From Paenibacillus sp. HWE-109 (GTDB lineage Bacteria > Bacillota > Bacilli > Paenibacillales > NBRC-103111): a stretch of DNA of 64,000 nucleotides. The DNA is taken from positions 682,001-746,000 of the forward strand of contig NZ_CP091881.1 of assembly GCF_022163125.1 (NCBI RefSeq), given 5' to 3'. The notes beneath the pieces are model-generated. The model was not told the DNA's origin, searched no databases, and saw only the letters and a program-made list of their open reading frames with translations. The translations under genes were made by a program, and so were the position numbers. Below are positions 17,272-25,271 of this stretch, piece by piece; positions within the stretch are counted from its first letter, which is position 1; each line of letters opens with the position of its first letter.

Positions 17272-18229
17272 ATGTTTCATAATATTTTGCAAGGTCGCGG
17301 GCGAGCTCTGACAACGTTTCCTTCAAGATTGACGGCTCCAGCACATGGACATGTTTGCCGAATGAGAGCAAGAGATACGGCATATATGTCAGCATCGCAT
17401 CCGTATTTATGATAAACCGGGCTTCTCCCTCGCTTCGTTCGACCAGGTAAGTTTGCAGAAACCACTGATTGCAAATTTGATCCAATATATCGTCTTTACT
17501 ATGAAGACGAACGTTGACTGTGCTCCCATCCGCCTTCTCTTCTTGATTCATCTTTAAGAAGTATGCTTTAACAGAAAAATCCTCAGGTCTTGTAAAGGTC
17601 ATTCCTGAAAAGGAAAGATCTCTGATGCGGTCAACTCGAAATACTCGAAGCGATTTGCGCAAATGACAGTATACGACTAAATACCATTTGTTCAATCGAT
17701 AGATAAGACCATACGGGTCAACCATACGTTCTTCCGGAGCGAGGCCTTCCCACATCGAATACCGAAGGGATAAAGTTGTCCTGTCCGCAACGGCTCGCTC
17801 AAGTTCCTGCAATATGGGTTGAAGTGAGGAACTGCGTGAGGGTTCGATAACGTCAAGTCCGGTTACATGGCGTCTTAACTCTTGCAGTTGAGAATCACTT
17901 AGTCGATGTTCGATCTTCTGCAATGCCTTCTTTAAGGATTCCGCAAACGGATACTGCGCCTGCTGAGCAAGCAGTACACTGTGAGCCATAGCTGTAAGCT
18001 CTGTAGTATCAAAAAATAACGGTAAACTTAGAAAGGTAGAAGGAAGCTTAAAGCCACCTCCATGTCCTGATTCGGATATAATCGGAACGCCGCTTACACA
18101 GAGAACGTCGATGTAGCGGTAAACGGTTCGGACGCTTAGTTCCAATGCCTCCGCCAATTGTTCGGCCGTCATTTGTCCTTTTGATCTTAGCAGCCATAAG
18201 ATTGATAACATATAGTCTAACTTAGCCAT
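17270..18229 (-). CDS. HTH/WYL-domain transcriptional regulator (YafY type)
   Basis: A 319-residue regulator. Residues 1-60 hold a DeoR-like winged helix (GQMTAEQLAEALELSVRTVY RYID), followed by a linker (GGGFKLPSTFLSLPLFF) and a WYL domain with the motif KWYLVVYCHLRKSLRVFRVD at about residues 195-215. WYL domains bind small ligands or nucleic acid. The start overlaps the end of the nitroreductase gene by eight bases and has no clear ribosome site, so translation is probably coupled and the two form one operon. It likely controls the nitroreductase (inference). Confidence 0.9.
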   Translation of the reverse strand: MAKLDYMLSILWLLRSKGQMTAEQLAEALELSVRTVYRYIDVLCVSGVPIISESGHGGGFKLPSTFLSLPLFFDTTELTAMAHSVLLAQQAQYPFAESLKKALQKIEHRLSDSQLQELRRHVTGLDVIEPSRSSSLQPILQELERAVADRTTLSLRYSMWEGLAPEERMVDPYGLIYRLNKWYLVVYCHLRKSLRVFRVDRIRDLSFSGMTFTRPEDFSVKAYFLKMNQEEKADGSTVNVRLHSKDDILDQICNQWFLQTYLVERSEGEARFIINTDAMLTYMPYLLLSFGKHVHVLEPSILKETLSELARDLAKYYET

Positions 18230-18902
18230 TGGTTCTCACTGTGGCATCGGGCTCAAACCCGTTCCAGATGATCGTCTGCTCTACGGTGAAGCGGGAGGTA
18301 GGTCGGGCAGGTCTAGCTGCCTTGCCAATGGTTACGAGCAGGACTGGAACGTAACGCGACGGGACATTGAACGCTTTGGCAAAGGCGTCAGCGTCGAAGC
18401 CGACGATCGGGCCCGAGTCGAGACCTTTAGCTTTCGTCACGAGCATAAGCTGCATAGCGGCCAGCGATGCGTTACGAATCGCTTCGTCGCGTCGATAGAT
18501 GGAAGAGTCGCTTACCGCATAAGCCTCATCAATTTGATTGAACAGAACTTGATGGGAAGAATAACCTGCGTAAGCATCTTCAAGTCCGGCACGGATGACG
18601 GGCCCGTATACGGATTCGGCGTTCCGATTGGCCTCCAAGTCCCCGAGTATGGCGACAGTAACGGAAGCGTCGACGACTTGTCTTTGGCCACTCGCGATAG
18701 GAAGCAGCTTTTCCTTGACTGCCGTTTCGGTAAAGACGATGAACTTCCAATGTTGCAGATTCCATGACGAAGGAGCACTTCCAGTAATCTCCAAAATATC
18801 TCTTATTTCTTGTTTACTGAGTTTGTACGATGCATCAAAATATCTGACGGAATGACGTTCGTTGAATATGCTGGGAAAATCGCTTTGAACAGCGGATGAC
18901 AT
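18222..18902 (-). CDS. Nitroreductase family protein
   Basis: A 226-residue FMN-dependent nitroreductase. FNERHSVRYFDASYKLSKQE is the usual FMN-phosphate N-terminal block, followed by SAPSSWNLQHWKFIVFT and, near the end, GLDSGPIVGFDADAFAKAFN and YVPVLLVTIGKAA. Family members reduce nitro groups, quinones or flavins with NAD(P)H. The ATG has AAGGAG ten bases upstream. It is the first gene of a two-gene operon with the WYL regulator. Confidence 0.9.
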   Translation of the reverse strand: MSSAVQSDFPSIFNERHSVRYFDASYKLSKQEIRDILEITGSAPSSWNLQHWKFIVFTETAVKEKLLPIASGQRQVVDASVTVAILGDLEANRNAESVYGPVIRAGLEDAYAGYSSHQVLFNQIDEAYAVSDSSIYRRDEAIRNASLAAMQLMLVTKAKGLDSGPIVGFDADAFAKAFNVPSRYVPVLLVTIGKAARPARPTSRFTVEQTIIWNGFEPDATVRTNG

Positions 18903-19097
18903 GCTCGATCGACTCCTTTGGGTGGTTGTATGATGGAACTCTATTCTTCAATCAAACGGAATCATGCTCGCGAACTTGAATCCGTTACTGACATGTTATG
19001 CCAATTTTCAGCTTGGAACAATAGCATTTTTTCCAAAGTGTATCGCAACAGTTTCATGAGTATAATACAATGAGCTATAGAAAGCGGGGGAAGCGGA

Positions 19098-19655
19098 ATG
19101 AAAAAATATTTGGATATTCTCTCTGATATAGAGCAAAAAATCAATGAAGGGAAATTCGTTTCGGGTCAAAAATGTCAAGGTACCATAGCCCGCTTGGCAC
19201 CTCGTACAGTGTGGCCGACAGGAAGACGATCGCCCGTTTGGCGAGCAAATATAATGTTTATGTCGTAGAGGACGATTACATGGCCGATTTGGGTGAAGAA
19301 CCGGGCATAGATCCCATTCACTCTTATAACCGTACATCACACGTTGTTTATTTAAAAAGTTTCTCGAAGATTATTTTTCCGGGACTCAGGATTGGCGTCG
19401 CCGTTTTGCCGGAAAAGCTGGTCGAGACGTTCTGCGAATACAAAAGATATGCAGACACCTCGCTGCTGTCACAGGCGGCGCTCGAAGTATACATCAAAAA
19501 CGGCATGTACGAGCGGCATAAACGCAAAAATATCCAGACAATATGCTGAGCGGATTCACGTTCTGAACGAGGCAGTGCGGCGGTATAACACTGCAGGTTT
19601 ACTCAAAATTTCGGATGCCCATTCCGGTGTGTTCGCACCATTATTGAAGAAGTGA
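19098..19655 (+). pseudogene. MocR-type (GntR/aminotransferase) regulator, broken
   Basis: Begins with GGGGGAAGCGG before ATG at 19098 and the GntR start MKKYLDILSDIEQKINEGKF. After GQK roughly 130 or more codons are missing and the frame changes. It resumes as YHSPLGTSYSVADRKTIARL and VYVVEDDYMADLGEEP, with the PLP-lysine region VYLKSFSKIIFPGLRIG. At about 19540 another frameshift leads to AERIHVLNEAVRRYNTAG. The C-terminus decays after GVFAPL. A complete MocR gene lies at 23275. Confidence 0.8.
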
Positions 19656-19788
19656 GGCAGGAAGTCTGATCCGGAGACATTGGTGTTCGACCTCGATCCG
19701 TTTTTGCTGTTTAGGGCGTGCCCAGCTAAGCATGCATCTTCTAGGCGGTGAAAGTTCCGGTCGCGTTTTCCACCACCTCATGTTCGCT

Positions 19789-20553
19789 TTAGACTAGCTT
19801 GATTGCCTTGGTTGCAATAAAACTGCTGGTGTACTGGTCCAATAGCTTTTTTCCACCGAAAGTATCTTCATAAAAACCGGCAATGATAAAACCAGCCCGA
19901 ATCTGACCTTGGACTTGTGCCTCCAGGGTATGACCGAACTCCAGTGCAATCCCGCTGCGCATAATCTCTTCTTCCGATGAATAATCCAGTTCGGAATAGG
20001 GAATAGAGTGTTTTACCTGGAGTATCCCCTTTTCTTCAAGCTCCCAGTCGAATAAATAAAAGACGGGATTCATAAAGCCACTAATTAAAACACCTCCAGG
20101 TTTCAGCACTCGGAAAGCTTCCTCCCAGACCAACGCAATGTCAGGCACATAAAGGTTGGATACCGGATGGACAATCAAATCAAAACTTTCGGAAGCAAAC
20201 ATGCTTAAATCTGTCATTGACCCGAGCACTGTCTGGAGTGTCAATTGGTCCCGTTCTGCAACAAAGGCATCCTGCTCTAACTGAGATTTCGAAAAATCCA
20301 ACACCATCACATGCGCACCTGCGGCGGCCAAAATTGGCCCTTGTTGTCCTCCACCTGATGCGAGGCAAAGTACCTGTTTCCCGCTAAGTTCAGGGAACCA
20401 TTCTTTTGGGACAGGCTTTGTCGTGGTCACTGTGATGCTCCAATCATTGTTTTTCGCCCGTTGAATGTCTTCTATGTTTACTGGAACGGTCCATGGATTA
20501 CGTTGCTTGACTTTCAGTTCCCAACTGTGTTTGTTATGATCCATTATTTCCAT
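19789..20553 (-). CDS. Class I SAM-dependent methyltransferase
   Basis: A 254-residue Rossmann-fold methyltransferase. The SAM-binding motif I is VLCLASGGGQQGPILAAAGA (about residues 60-79), with the acidic loop VMVLDFS after it, motif II FDLIVHPVSNLYVPD and motif III VLKPGGVLISGF. Residues 1-50 are a family-specific cap (WELKVKQRNPWTVPV). The substrate is unknown; small molecules are likely. The ATG at 20553 has GAGGT nine bases upstream. It is downstream of an MFS gene on the same strand with a 39-base gap. Confidence 0.9.
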   Translation of the reverse strand: MEIMDHNKHSWELKVKQRNPWTVPVNIEDIQRAKNNDWSITVTTTKPVPKEWFPELSGKQVLCLASGGGQQGPILAAAGAHVMVLDFSKSQLEQDAFVAERDQLTLQTVLGSMTDLSMFASESFDLIVHPVSNLYVPDIALVWEEAFRVLKPGGVLISGFMNPVFYLFDWELEEKGILQVKHSIPYSELDYSSEEEIMRSGIALEFGHTLEAQVQGQIRAGFIIAGFYEDTFGGKKLLDQYTSSFIATKAIKLV

Positions 20554-20592
20554 TTATGTGATACCTCGTTTAGTTATCATTTAGGCGATGAT

Positions 20593-21783
20593 TCAAGAGT
20601 TAGCATTACGGGAGTGAACCGAACGGATAGCTTTGCGATCACGAGACCATGCATAACTGCTCAGGATGATGCCGGCCAACGTTACACCTGCACCGATGAT
20701 ATAGATGGATCGAAAGCCAAAGCCATTATTGCTAATCAACATTCCCCCGTACCATGCTGCGAAAGCCGCAGCAAGCTGGTATGCGGAGGCGTTCACCGCA
20801 ATAGCCAAGGTTGGAGCTGAAGCAGCGGTCGTGAGTACACGCGTCTGCATGCCAGGAATAACTGAGAAGCCCAAAGCGCCTATTATGAAGACCAGAATAG
20901 CTGTGACGGGCATATTTGAACTGTAAAACCATAACAACACAAGAGTTGCGGCAAGCAAGGCAAGCAGGATAATCTGCGACGGCATCAGCGCGCGGTCGGA
21001 TAACCAGCCGCCGATGAAATTTCCAATGGTCGCACCGACACCGTACACCAGCAGTAGTATCGCAACCGTGTCAGCGCTAAATCCGGAGACATTGGTGAGC
21101 AGAGGTGAGAAATAGGTAAATACGGCGAGCAGTCCGGCATTGCCGATGGCGGTAATTGCAATAGCGAGTTGCACGTCATGATTCCGAAAAACCCGTAATT
21201 CAGTCCAGACAGAAGCAGCAGAGGATGAGTTTCTATCCCTCGGAACTAATTGAATAACGAGTAGCAAGCCGATGACAACACACACAGCAATAGCAATGAA
21301 AGTCGATCGCCATCCGAAGTGAGTACCGATTAAAGTACCGATAGGTGCCCCTAGGATCATGGAGAGGTTCATACCAAATGCGAGCTTCGAAACGGTAGAC
21401 GCTTCCTTGCCCTGTGGGGCTGTCGAAGCCGCAATGACAATCGCGTTAGCAAAGAACGATGAGGTTACCAGCGAAGTGAAAATCCGCGCTGCAAAAAGAA
21501 CAGCGTAGTTTGGGGCAATGGCTGATAACAGGTTGCCAAGCACCGAAATCGTGAGAAGTGCAACGATAAGCGGTTTACGAGAGAAATGGACGGTAAATGC
21601 CGTAAGTACAGGGCCTCCAATAATCATACCGATCGCGTATGCGGTTACCAAAAGTCCGGCAGAGGAGATGGACACTTCAAAGTCATTCGCAATTGCCGGC
21701 AGGATCCCTGCGATGACAAACTCACCTGTCGTGTTACCAAAGACACAAAGAATTAATGCAAGCACAATCAGTTTATTACCCAC
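20593..21783 (-). CDS. MFS transporter, DHA1 (AraJ/PbuE-like)
   Basis: About 396 residues with twelve membrane segments. GEFVIAGILPAIANDFEVSI in helix 1, AGLLVTAYAIGMIIGGPVLT in helix 2 and the motif A-like VHFSRKPLIVALL place it with AraJ/YdhP/PbuE-type exporters of sugars, nucleosides or drugs. The GTG at 21783 has AAGGTAGG seven bases upstream; the GTG two codons earlier overlaps that site. It diverges from an HxlR regulator across a 130-base region with palindromes, so HxlR probably controls it. Confidence 0.9.
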   Translation of the reverse strand: MGNKLIVLALILCVFGNTTGEFVIAGILPAIANDFEVSISSAGLLVTAYAIGMIIGGPVLTAFTVHFSRKPLIVALLTISVLGNLLSAIAPNYAVLFAARIFTSLVTSSFFANAIVIAASTAPQGKEASTVSKLAFGMNLSMILGAPIGTLIGTHFGWRSTFIAIAVCVVIGLLLVIQLVPRDRNSSSAASVWTELRVFRNHDVQLAIAITAIGNAGLLAVFTYFSPLLTNVSGFSADTVAILLLVYGVGATIGNFIGGWLSDRALMPSQIILLALLAATLVLLWFYSSNMPVTAILVFIIGALGFSVIPGMQTRVLTTAASAPTLAIAVNASAYQLAAAFAAWYGGMLISNNGFGFRSIYIIGAGVTLAGIILSSYAWSRDRKAIRSVHSRNANS

Positions 21784-21870
21784 AATCACACCTACCTTCT
21801 GGCAATGTTAATCTCCTTCCCGGGAAGCTTCGATTCAAATATAGATATAACTAGCATAAAATACAAGAAC

Positions 21871-21906
21871 GCACATATATGTGCTATAGTATCAGAAATG
21901 GTACTA
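21871..21906. promoter_or_regulatory. Palindromes between MFS and HxlR genes
   Basis: A perfect 14-bp palindrome GCACATATATGTGC at 21871-21884 is followed by an imperfect dyad TAGTATC...GTACTA at 21887-21906 next to the hxlR-like start. HxlR-family proteins bind GTAC-type dyads in divergent promoters, so these are the likely operators. Assignment to HxlR is inference. Confidence 0.5.
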
Positions 21907-21922
21907 CTAGGAGGGAAAAGGG

Positions 21923-22336
21923 ATGGGAAATGGGGTCATACCTTACAGCTGCCCTATTGAAGTTACGCTTGATGTAATCGGCGGAAAATGGAAAGGGATT
22001 ATTTTAACTTTCTTGTTGGAGAAACCAAGAAGGTTCAATGAAATTAAACGAGAGCTCCCTTCTATTACACAAAGAATTTTGACCTTGCAGTTGAGGGAGT
22101 TAGAGGCCGATGGCATCGTGAATCGTGAAATCTTTCGAGAAATTCCGCCAAAGGTCGAATATTCGTTGACGGAGTTTGGCAAAACATTGGAGCCTATCTT
22201 GTTCTCCATGCATGTGTGGGGAGATCACTATAGCAATCAAGTCGTCCAGAGGAAATCTAACAGACAGGCCCCGCCTGCATGCGAATTTAGGCATTTAGTG
22301 AAAAATCCCCCAACAACTCTGAGTACACCTCCATAA
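21923..22336 (+). CDS. HxlR family transcriptional regulator
   Basis: A 137-residue winged-helix regulator. The HxlR core is CPIEVTLDVIGGKWKGIILT (cysteine at residue 11), then RRFNEIKRELPSITQRILTL (recognition helix) and a wing around IPPKVEYSLTEFGKTLEPIL. The cysteine just before the helix-turn-helix is the residue used for redox or quinone sensing in YodB-type members. The ATG has AGGAGG nine bases upstream. It is divergent from the MFS exporter, a common regulator/target arrangement. A terminator follows. Confidence 0.9.
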   Translation: MGNGVIPYSCPIEVTLDVIGGKWKGIILTFLLEKPRRFNEIKRELPSITQRILTLQLRELEADGIVNREIFREIPPKVEYSLTEFGKTLEPILFSMHVWGDHYSNQVVQRKSNRQAPPACEFRHLVKNPPTTLSTPP

Positions 22337-22350
22337 ATGAAAATAAGGTG

Positions 22351-22393
22351 AAAGCCCCACAATTATTTCAGATAATTGCAGGGCTTTTTCTTT
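22351..22393 (+). terminator. Terminator after HxlR gene
   Basis: Outer arms AAAGCCC/GGGCTTT and inner arms AATTAT/ATAATT, followed by TTTTCTTTTT. Confidence 0.9.
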
Positions 22394-22442
22394 TTAGGAG
22401 TCGATTAGAAAGTGAATTGGAGTATTGGTTATCATTTTTTGC

Positions 22443-22474
22443 TTGACCCTAACGCTAACGTTAGGGATTAGAAT
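22443..22474 (+). promoter_or_regulatory. Orphan MerR-type promoter
   Basis: TTGACC and TAGAAT hexamers are separated by an overlong 20-base spacer filled by the dyad CCCTAACG-CTAA-CGTTAGGG (22447-22466). Long spacers with such dyads are typical of promoters controlled by MerR-family activators. No plus-strand gene follows within 800 bases, and no MerR gene is in the window, so the controlled gene seems to have been lost. Confidence 0.5.
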
Positions 22475-22520
22475 AGGGTTATCCCTAGCAAGGACTTAGA
22501 GAACCATATCGTTGAATACA

Positions 22521-23156
22521 CTACTCCAAGATATCTCCCTGTGTTAACCTTTTTTCAATTATCCTTCCGATTTCGTATGAGTCATTTTGATTAAAGGATT
22601 TTAAACCACGAACAAGACGTTTTTGTTTCAGTGTTGAATGATTTTGACTTAACTTGCATGTTCCTTCAAGCTTATCGATCTTGATTTCGAAGGCAATTAA
22701 CCCGTTCATCAATCCATTTATAAACTTATTGTCATAATTGACGGTCCAAGGATCAGGGAGCGGTGATTCATAATACTGAACGGTATTGCTGATTATTTCT
22801 TTTATTTGGTCCGAATTTTCGATTCTGCGAAATTTCCCGTACACATGTACAGATATATAATTCCAAGTAGGTGCGTGGTTGGGCTCCTCGTACCATGATG
22901 GAGAAATATAAGCATGTGGACCCGAGAAAACAACGAGGACCTCTTTATTGTCCAGATCTTTCCAGTGGGGATTGGCTTTCGCCATATGACTAATAAGGAC
23001 ACCTTGTTCGTATTTATGCTCATCTAGTAAGAAAGGCAAATGGGTTGCAAAGGGTTCTTTCCCATGTTGAGAGAATAAGATTCCGAAACTATGCTCTCTA
23101 ATAAACTTGACTATAGTGGATAGATCATTCATTTCAAAGGCTTTCGGAGTGTACAT
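22521..23156 (-). CDS. PaiB-like FMN-binding negative transcriptional regulator
   Basis: A 211-residue split-barrel flavoprotein of the PaiB family. The N-terminus is MYTPKAFEMNDLSTIVKFIR; conserved blocks are FATHLPFLLDEH, LISHMAKANPHWK, VVFSGPHAYISPSWYEEP and the C-terminal HNQ-like region CKLSQNHS. In B. subtilis PaiB acts in sporulation and protease gene repression, but many members may be flavin or polyamine-related enzymes. The length is typical. It is divergent from the MocR gene, with a short shared upstream region. Confidence 0.85.
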   Translation of the reverse strand: MYTPKAFEMNDLSTIVKFIREHSFGILFSQHGKEPFATHLPFLLDEHKYEQGVLISHMAKANPHWKDLDNKEVLVVFSGPHAYISPSWYEEPNHAPTWNYISVHVYGKFRRIENSDQIKEIISNTVQYYESPLPDPWTVNYDNKFINGLMNGLIAFEIKIDKLEGTCKLSQNHSTLKQKRLVRGLKSFNQNDSYEIGRIIEKRLTQGDILE

Positions 23157-23243
23157 GGATATTTCCCTTCCTTCGTCTTTATTGAGTCATCTTATCATGT
23201 TGAATTGGCCGAAAACAGAACCACTTCTTTGCCCTATTTAGCA

Positions 23244-23254
23244 TACCAATTGGT
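23244..23254. promoter_or_regulatory. Small palindrome before MocR start
   Basis: ACCAATTGGT, a 10-bp palindrome, lies about 20 bases before the MocR ATG in the paiB/mocR divergent region. It could be an operator; its short length makes this uncertain. Confidence 0.25.
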
Positions 23255-23274
23255 GGTGTGAGGAGGAACTATCC

Positions 23275-24684
23275 ATGTCATTCATTCCCGAATCTTTTAA
23301 AACAAAGCAAATTTACTCTCTCCTTAGGGAACGGATACTTCAAGGCATTGATACAGCCGGAACGCGTCTCCCATCAACCAGAGATCTGGCAAAGGAACTC
23401 GGAGTTTCCCGGTCGCTTATTGTAGAAGTATACGAGCAATTGATTTCTGAAGGTTACTTGGAAGGACGCCAGGGCTCGGGGACTTATGTCACTGACTTGG
23501 GGAAGGGGGGACAATTCCTTTGTACTCTGCTTAACCGCACCGATGAAATTTCTACAAATCGTTCGAACACTAACAGTTACCGTTTCGATGGCGTCGATTT
23601 CCGCCCGAGCTTACCGGCTCTTGAATTCGTTCCGCGCCAAAACTGGAAGAAATCAGCTCTTTATGTGTATGATAACATCCATCTTTTGGACTTTGGCTAT
23701 GATGATCCTGCCGGTAATTTAGATTTACGTAATCACATATGCAGTTTGTTACATACAAAAGGAATCAACTGTTTACCAACGCAAGTGATCATCACGACTG
23801 GAGCTACCCAAGCCATCTCTATACTTTGCAAGTTATTTTTGACTTCCGGCGATGAATTGGTCACAGAGGATCCGACAGGATCGTTCATTTATGACATTTT
23901 CGCATCGTCCGGCGCTAGAATCATACCAGTTCCCGTCGATCGGTTTGGTCTGCGTATCAAAGATATTCCAAGCCATGCGAAACCTAAATTCATATTCGTA
24001 ACGCCTTCGCACCAGTTTCCTTTTGGCAGCATTATGTCCATTGAACGACGAATTCAATTGCTGGAATATGCTCGCCAAGCAAGTTGTTATGTTATAGAAG
24101 ACGATTATGACAGTGATTTTCGCTATAACGGAATGCCTGTTCGTGCACTAACAGAACTTGATTCCGAGAGAGTGATTTATCTCGGTACCTTCAGTAAAAA
24201 CTTGTTTCCGGCTTTACGACTTGGTTACATGGTTGTTCCTTGGGAGTTGGTAGAACCGCTCATTCATCTAAAGCATATGACAGACTTTCATTGTCCGACT
24301 ATGCCGCAAATCATTCTTGCTCGGTTCATGGCGGAACGTTATCTGGAACGTCATATCTATCGAATGAAACGTATATATGGCAAAAGAAGAAACAGGATGA
24401 TCGCTAACTTGATGCAAGCATTCGGAAGTAACGTTCAAATATCGGGGGATGCAGCGGGACTGCATTTGGTTGCCGATTTTCCGGGATATCAATTCGACAC
24501 CCGTTTGATTGCTTTACTAGAGGAGCGGAAAATTAGGATCTATCCAGCTGAAAGGTTTACTATTGTCAAGGGAAGGTATGAGGATCGGCTGATCATGGGA
24601 TTCGGAAATGTTACAGAACAGCAGATTTCCAACGGGATCGCAACGCTTTCTACCATGCTTGTGGAAAACGGGAAAGCATACTGA
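23275..24684 (+). CDS. MocR/PdxR-type PLP-dependent regulator
   Basis: A 469-residue GntR-aminotransferase fusion. Residues 1-75 form the winged helix (TRLPSTRDLAKELGVSRSLI). The rest is a fold-type I aminotransferase domain with TTGATQAISILCKLFLTSGD, the YVIEDDYDSDFRYNG block and the PLP-binding lysine in YLGTFSKNLFPALRLGYMV. These regulators sense PLP or amino-compound adducts. The ATG has GAGGAGG ten bases upstream. It is divergent from PaiB, which suggests that the two are functionally linked. Confidence 0.9.
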   Translation: MSFIPESFKTKQIYSLLRERILQGIDTAGTRLPSTRDLAKELGVSRSLIVEVYEQLISEGYLEGRQGSGTYVTDLGKGGQFLCTLLNRTDEISTNRSNTNSYRFDGVDFRPSLPALEFVPRQNWKKSALYVYDNIHLLDFGYDDPAGNLDLRNHICSLLHTKGINCLPTQVIITTGATQAISILCKLFLTSGDELVTEDPTGSFIYDIFASSGARIIPVPVDRFGLRIKDIPSHAKPKFIFVTPSHQFPFGSIMSIERRIQLLEYARQASCYVIEDDYDSDFRYNGMPVRALTELDSERVIYLGTFSKNLFPALRLGYMVVPWELVEPLIHLKHMTDFHCPTMPQIILARFMAERYLERHIYRMKRIYGKRRNRMIANLMQAFGSNVQISGDAAGLHLVADFPGYQFDTRLIALLEERKIRIYPAERFTIVKGRYEDRLIMGFGNVTEQQISNGIATLSTMLVENGKAY

Positions 24685-24750
24685 GTTCGCAAGAACTTAT
24701 CACTGTCCAGTGAATTAGTACTAATTTGGTAAGTGGAGAGGGAAAAGAAA

Positions 24751-25146
24751 ATGAAAAGTCTCAAATGGTTTTTCCTCGTAACAGACATAGGATTCATTTT
24801 ATATTGGGCAATTACGGTTATTCATTTCATACCTGATGAAGCACTATTTAAAGACTATAACAACCCAATATTGATGGCCTGGAACTGGTCATTTCTGCCT
24901 TTAGATTTAATGATTTCGGTGACAGGCCTAACGAGTATATATTTATTCAAAAGAAACAACCCCAATTGGAGAGTATTAGTTCTCATTTCGCTTGCTCTGA
25001 CGTTCTGCTCTGGACTACAAGCAATTTCATTTTGGATTATTAGAGATGACTATAGCTTGTCATGGTGGTTGCCTAATTTATATTTGTTCATATATCCTTT
25101 ATTTTTTATACCAAGATTTTTAAGAGGAAATAGGGTTCAGGACTGA
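24751..25146 (+). CDS. YvaD-like DUF5360 membrane protein
   Basis: A protein of about 131 residues with four membrane spans: WFFLVTDIGFILYWAITVIH, a segment around WNWSFLPLDLMISVTGLTSI, VLVLISLALTFCSGLQAISF and LPNLYLFIYPLFFIPRF. The pattern matches the B. subtilis YvaD/DUF5360 family of unknown function. The ATG at 24751 (MKSLKW) follows GGAGAGGGAAAAGAAA, so the upstream ATG at 24733 is unlikely. A hairpin terminator follows. Confidence 0.8.
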   Translation: MKSLKWFFLVTDIGFILYWAITVIHFIPDEALFKDYNNPILMAWNWSFLPLDLMISVTGLTSIYLFKRNNPNWRVLVLISLALTFCSGLQAISFWIIRDDYSLSWWLPNLYLFIYPLFFIPRFLRGNRVQD

Positions 25147-25217
25147 CGCACGTTCGGGCTCCTGTTCTTCACCCGAGGAGTCTCATTGCGTAAGAACTGC
25201 AAAAGTACTATAGAAAA

Positions 25218-25252
25218 GATCGCCTCTAAACCAACGAGGCGACCTTTTTATC
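25218..25252. terminator. Terminator between YvaD-like and glycosidase genes
   Basis: CGCCTC/GAGGCG stem extended to about nine pairs, followed by TTTTTAT on the plus strand and by a TTTTCT run on the minus strand. It can serve both convergent genes. Confidence 0.75.
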
Positions 25253-25271
25253 GTTTATTTTTATATGCGTG

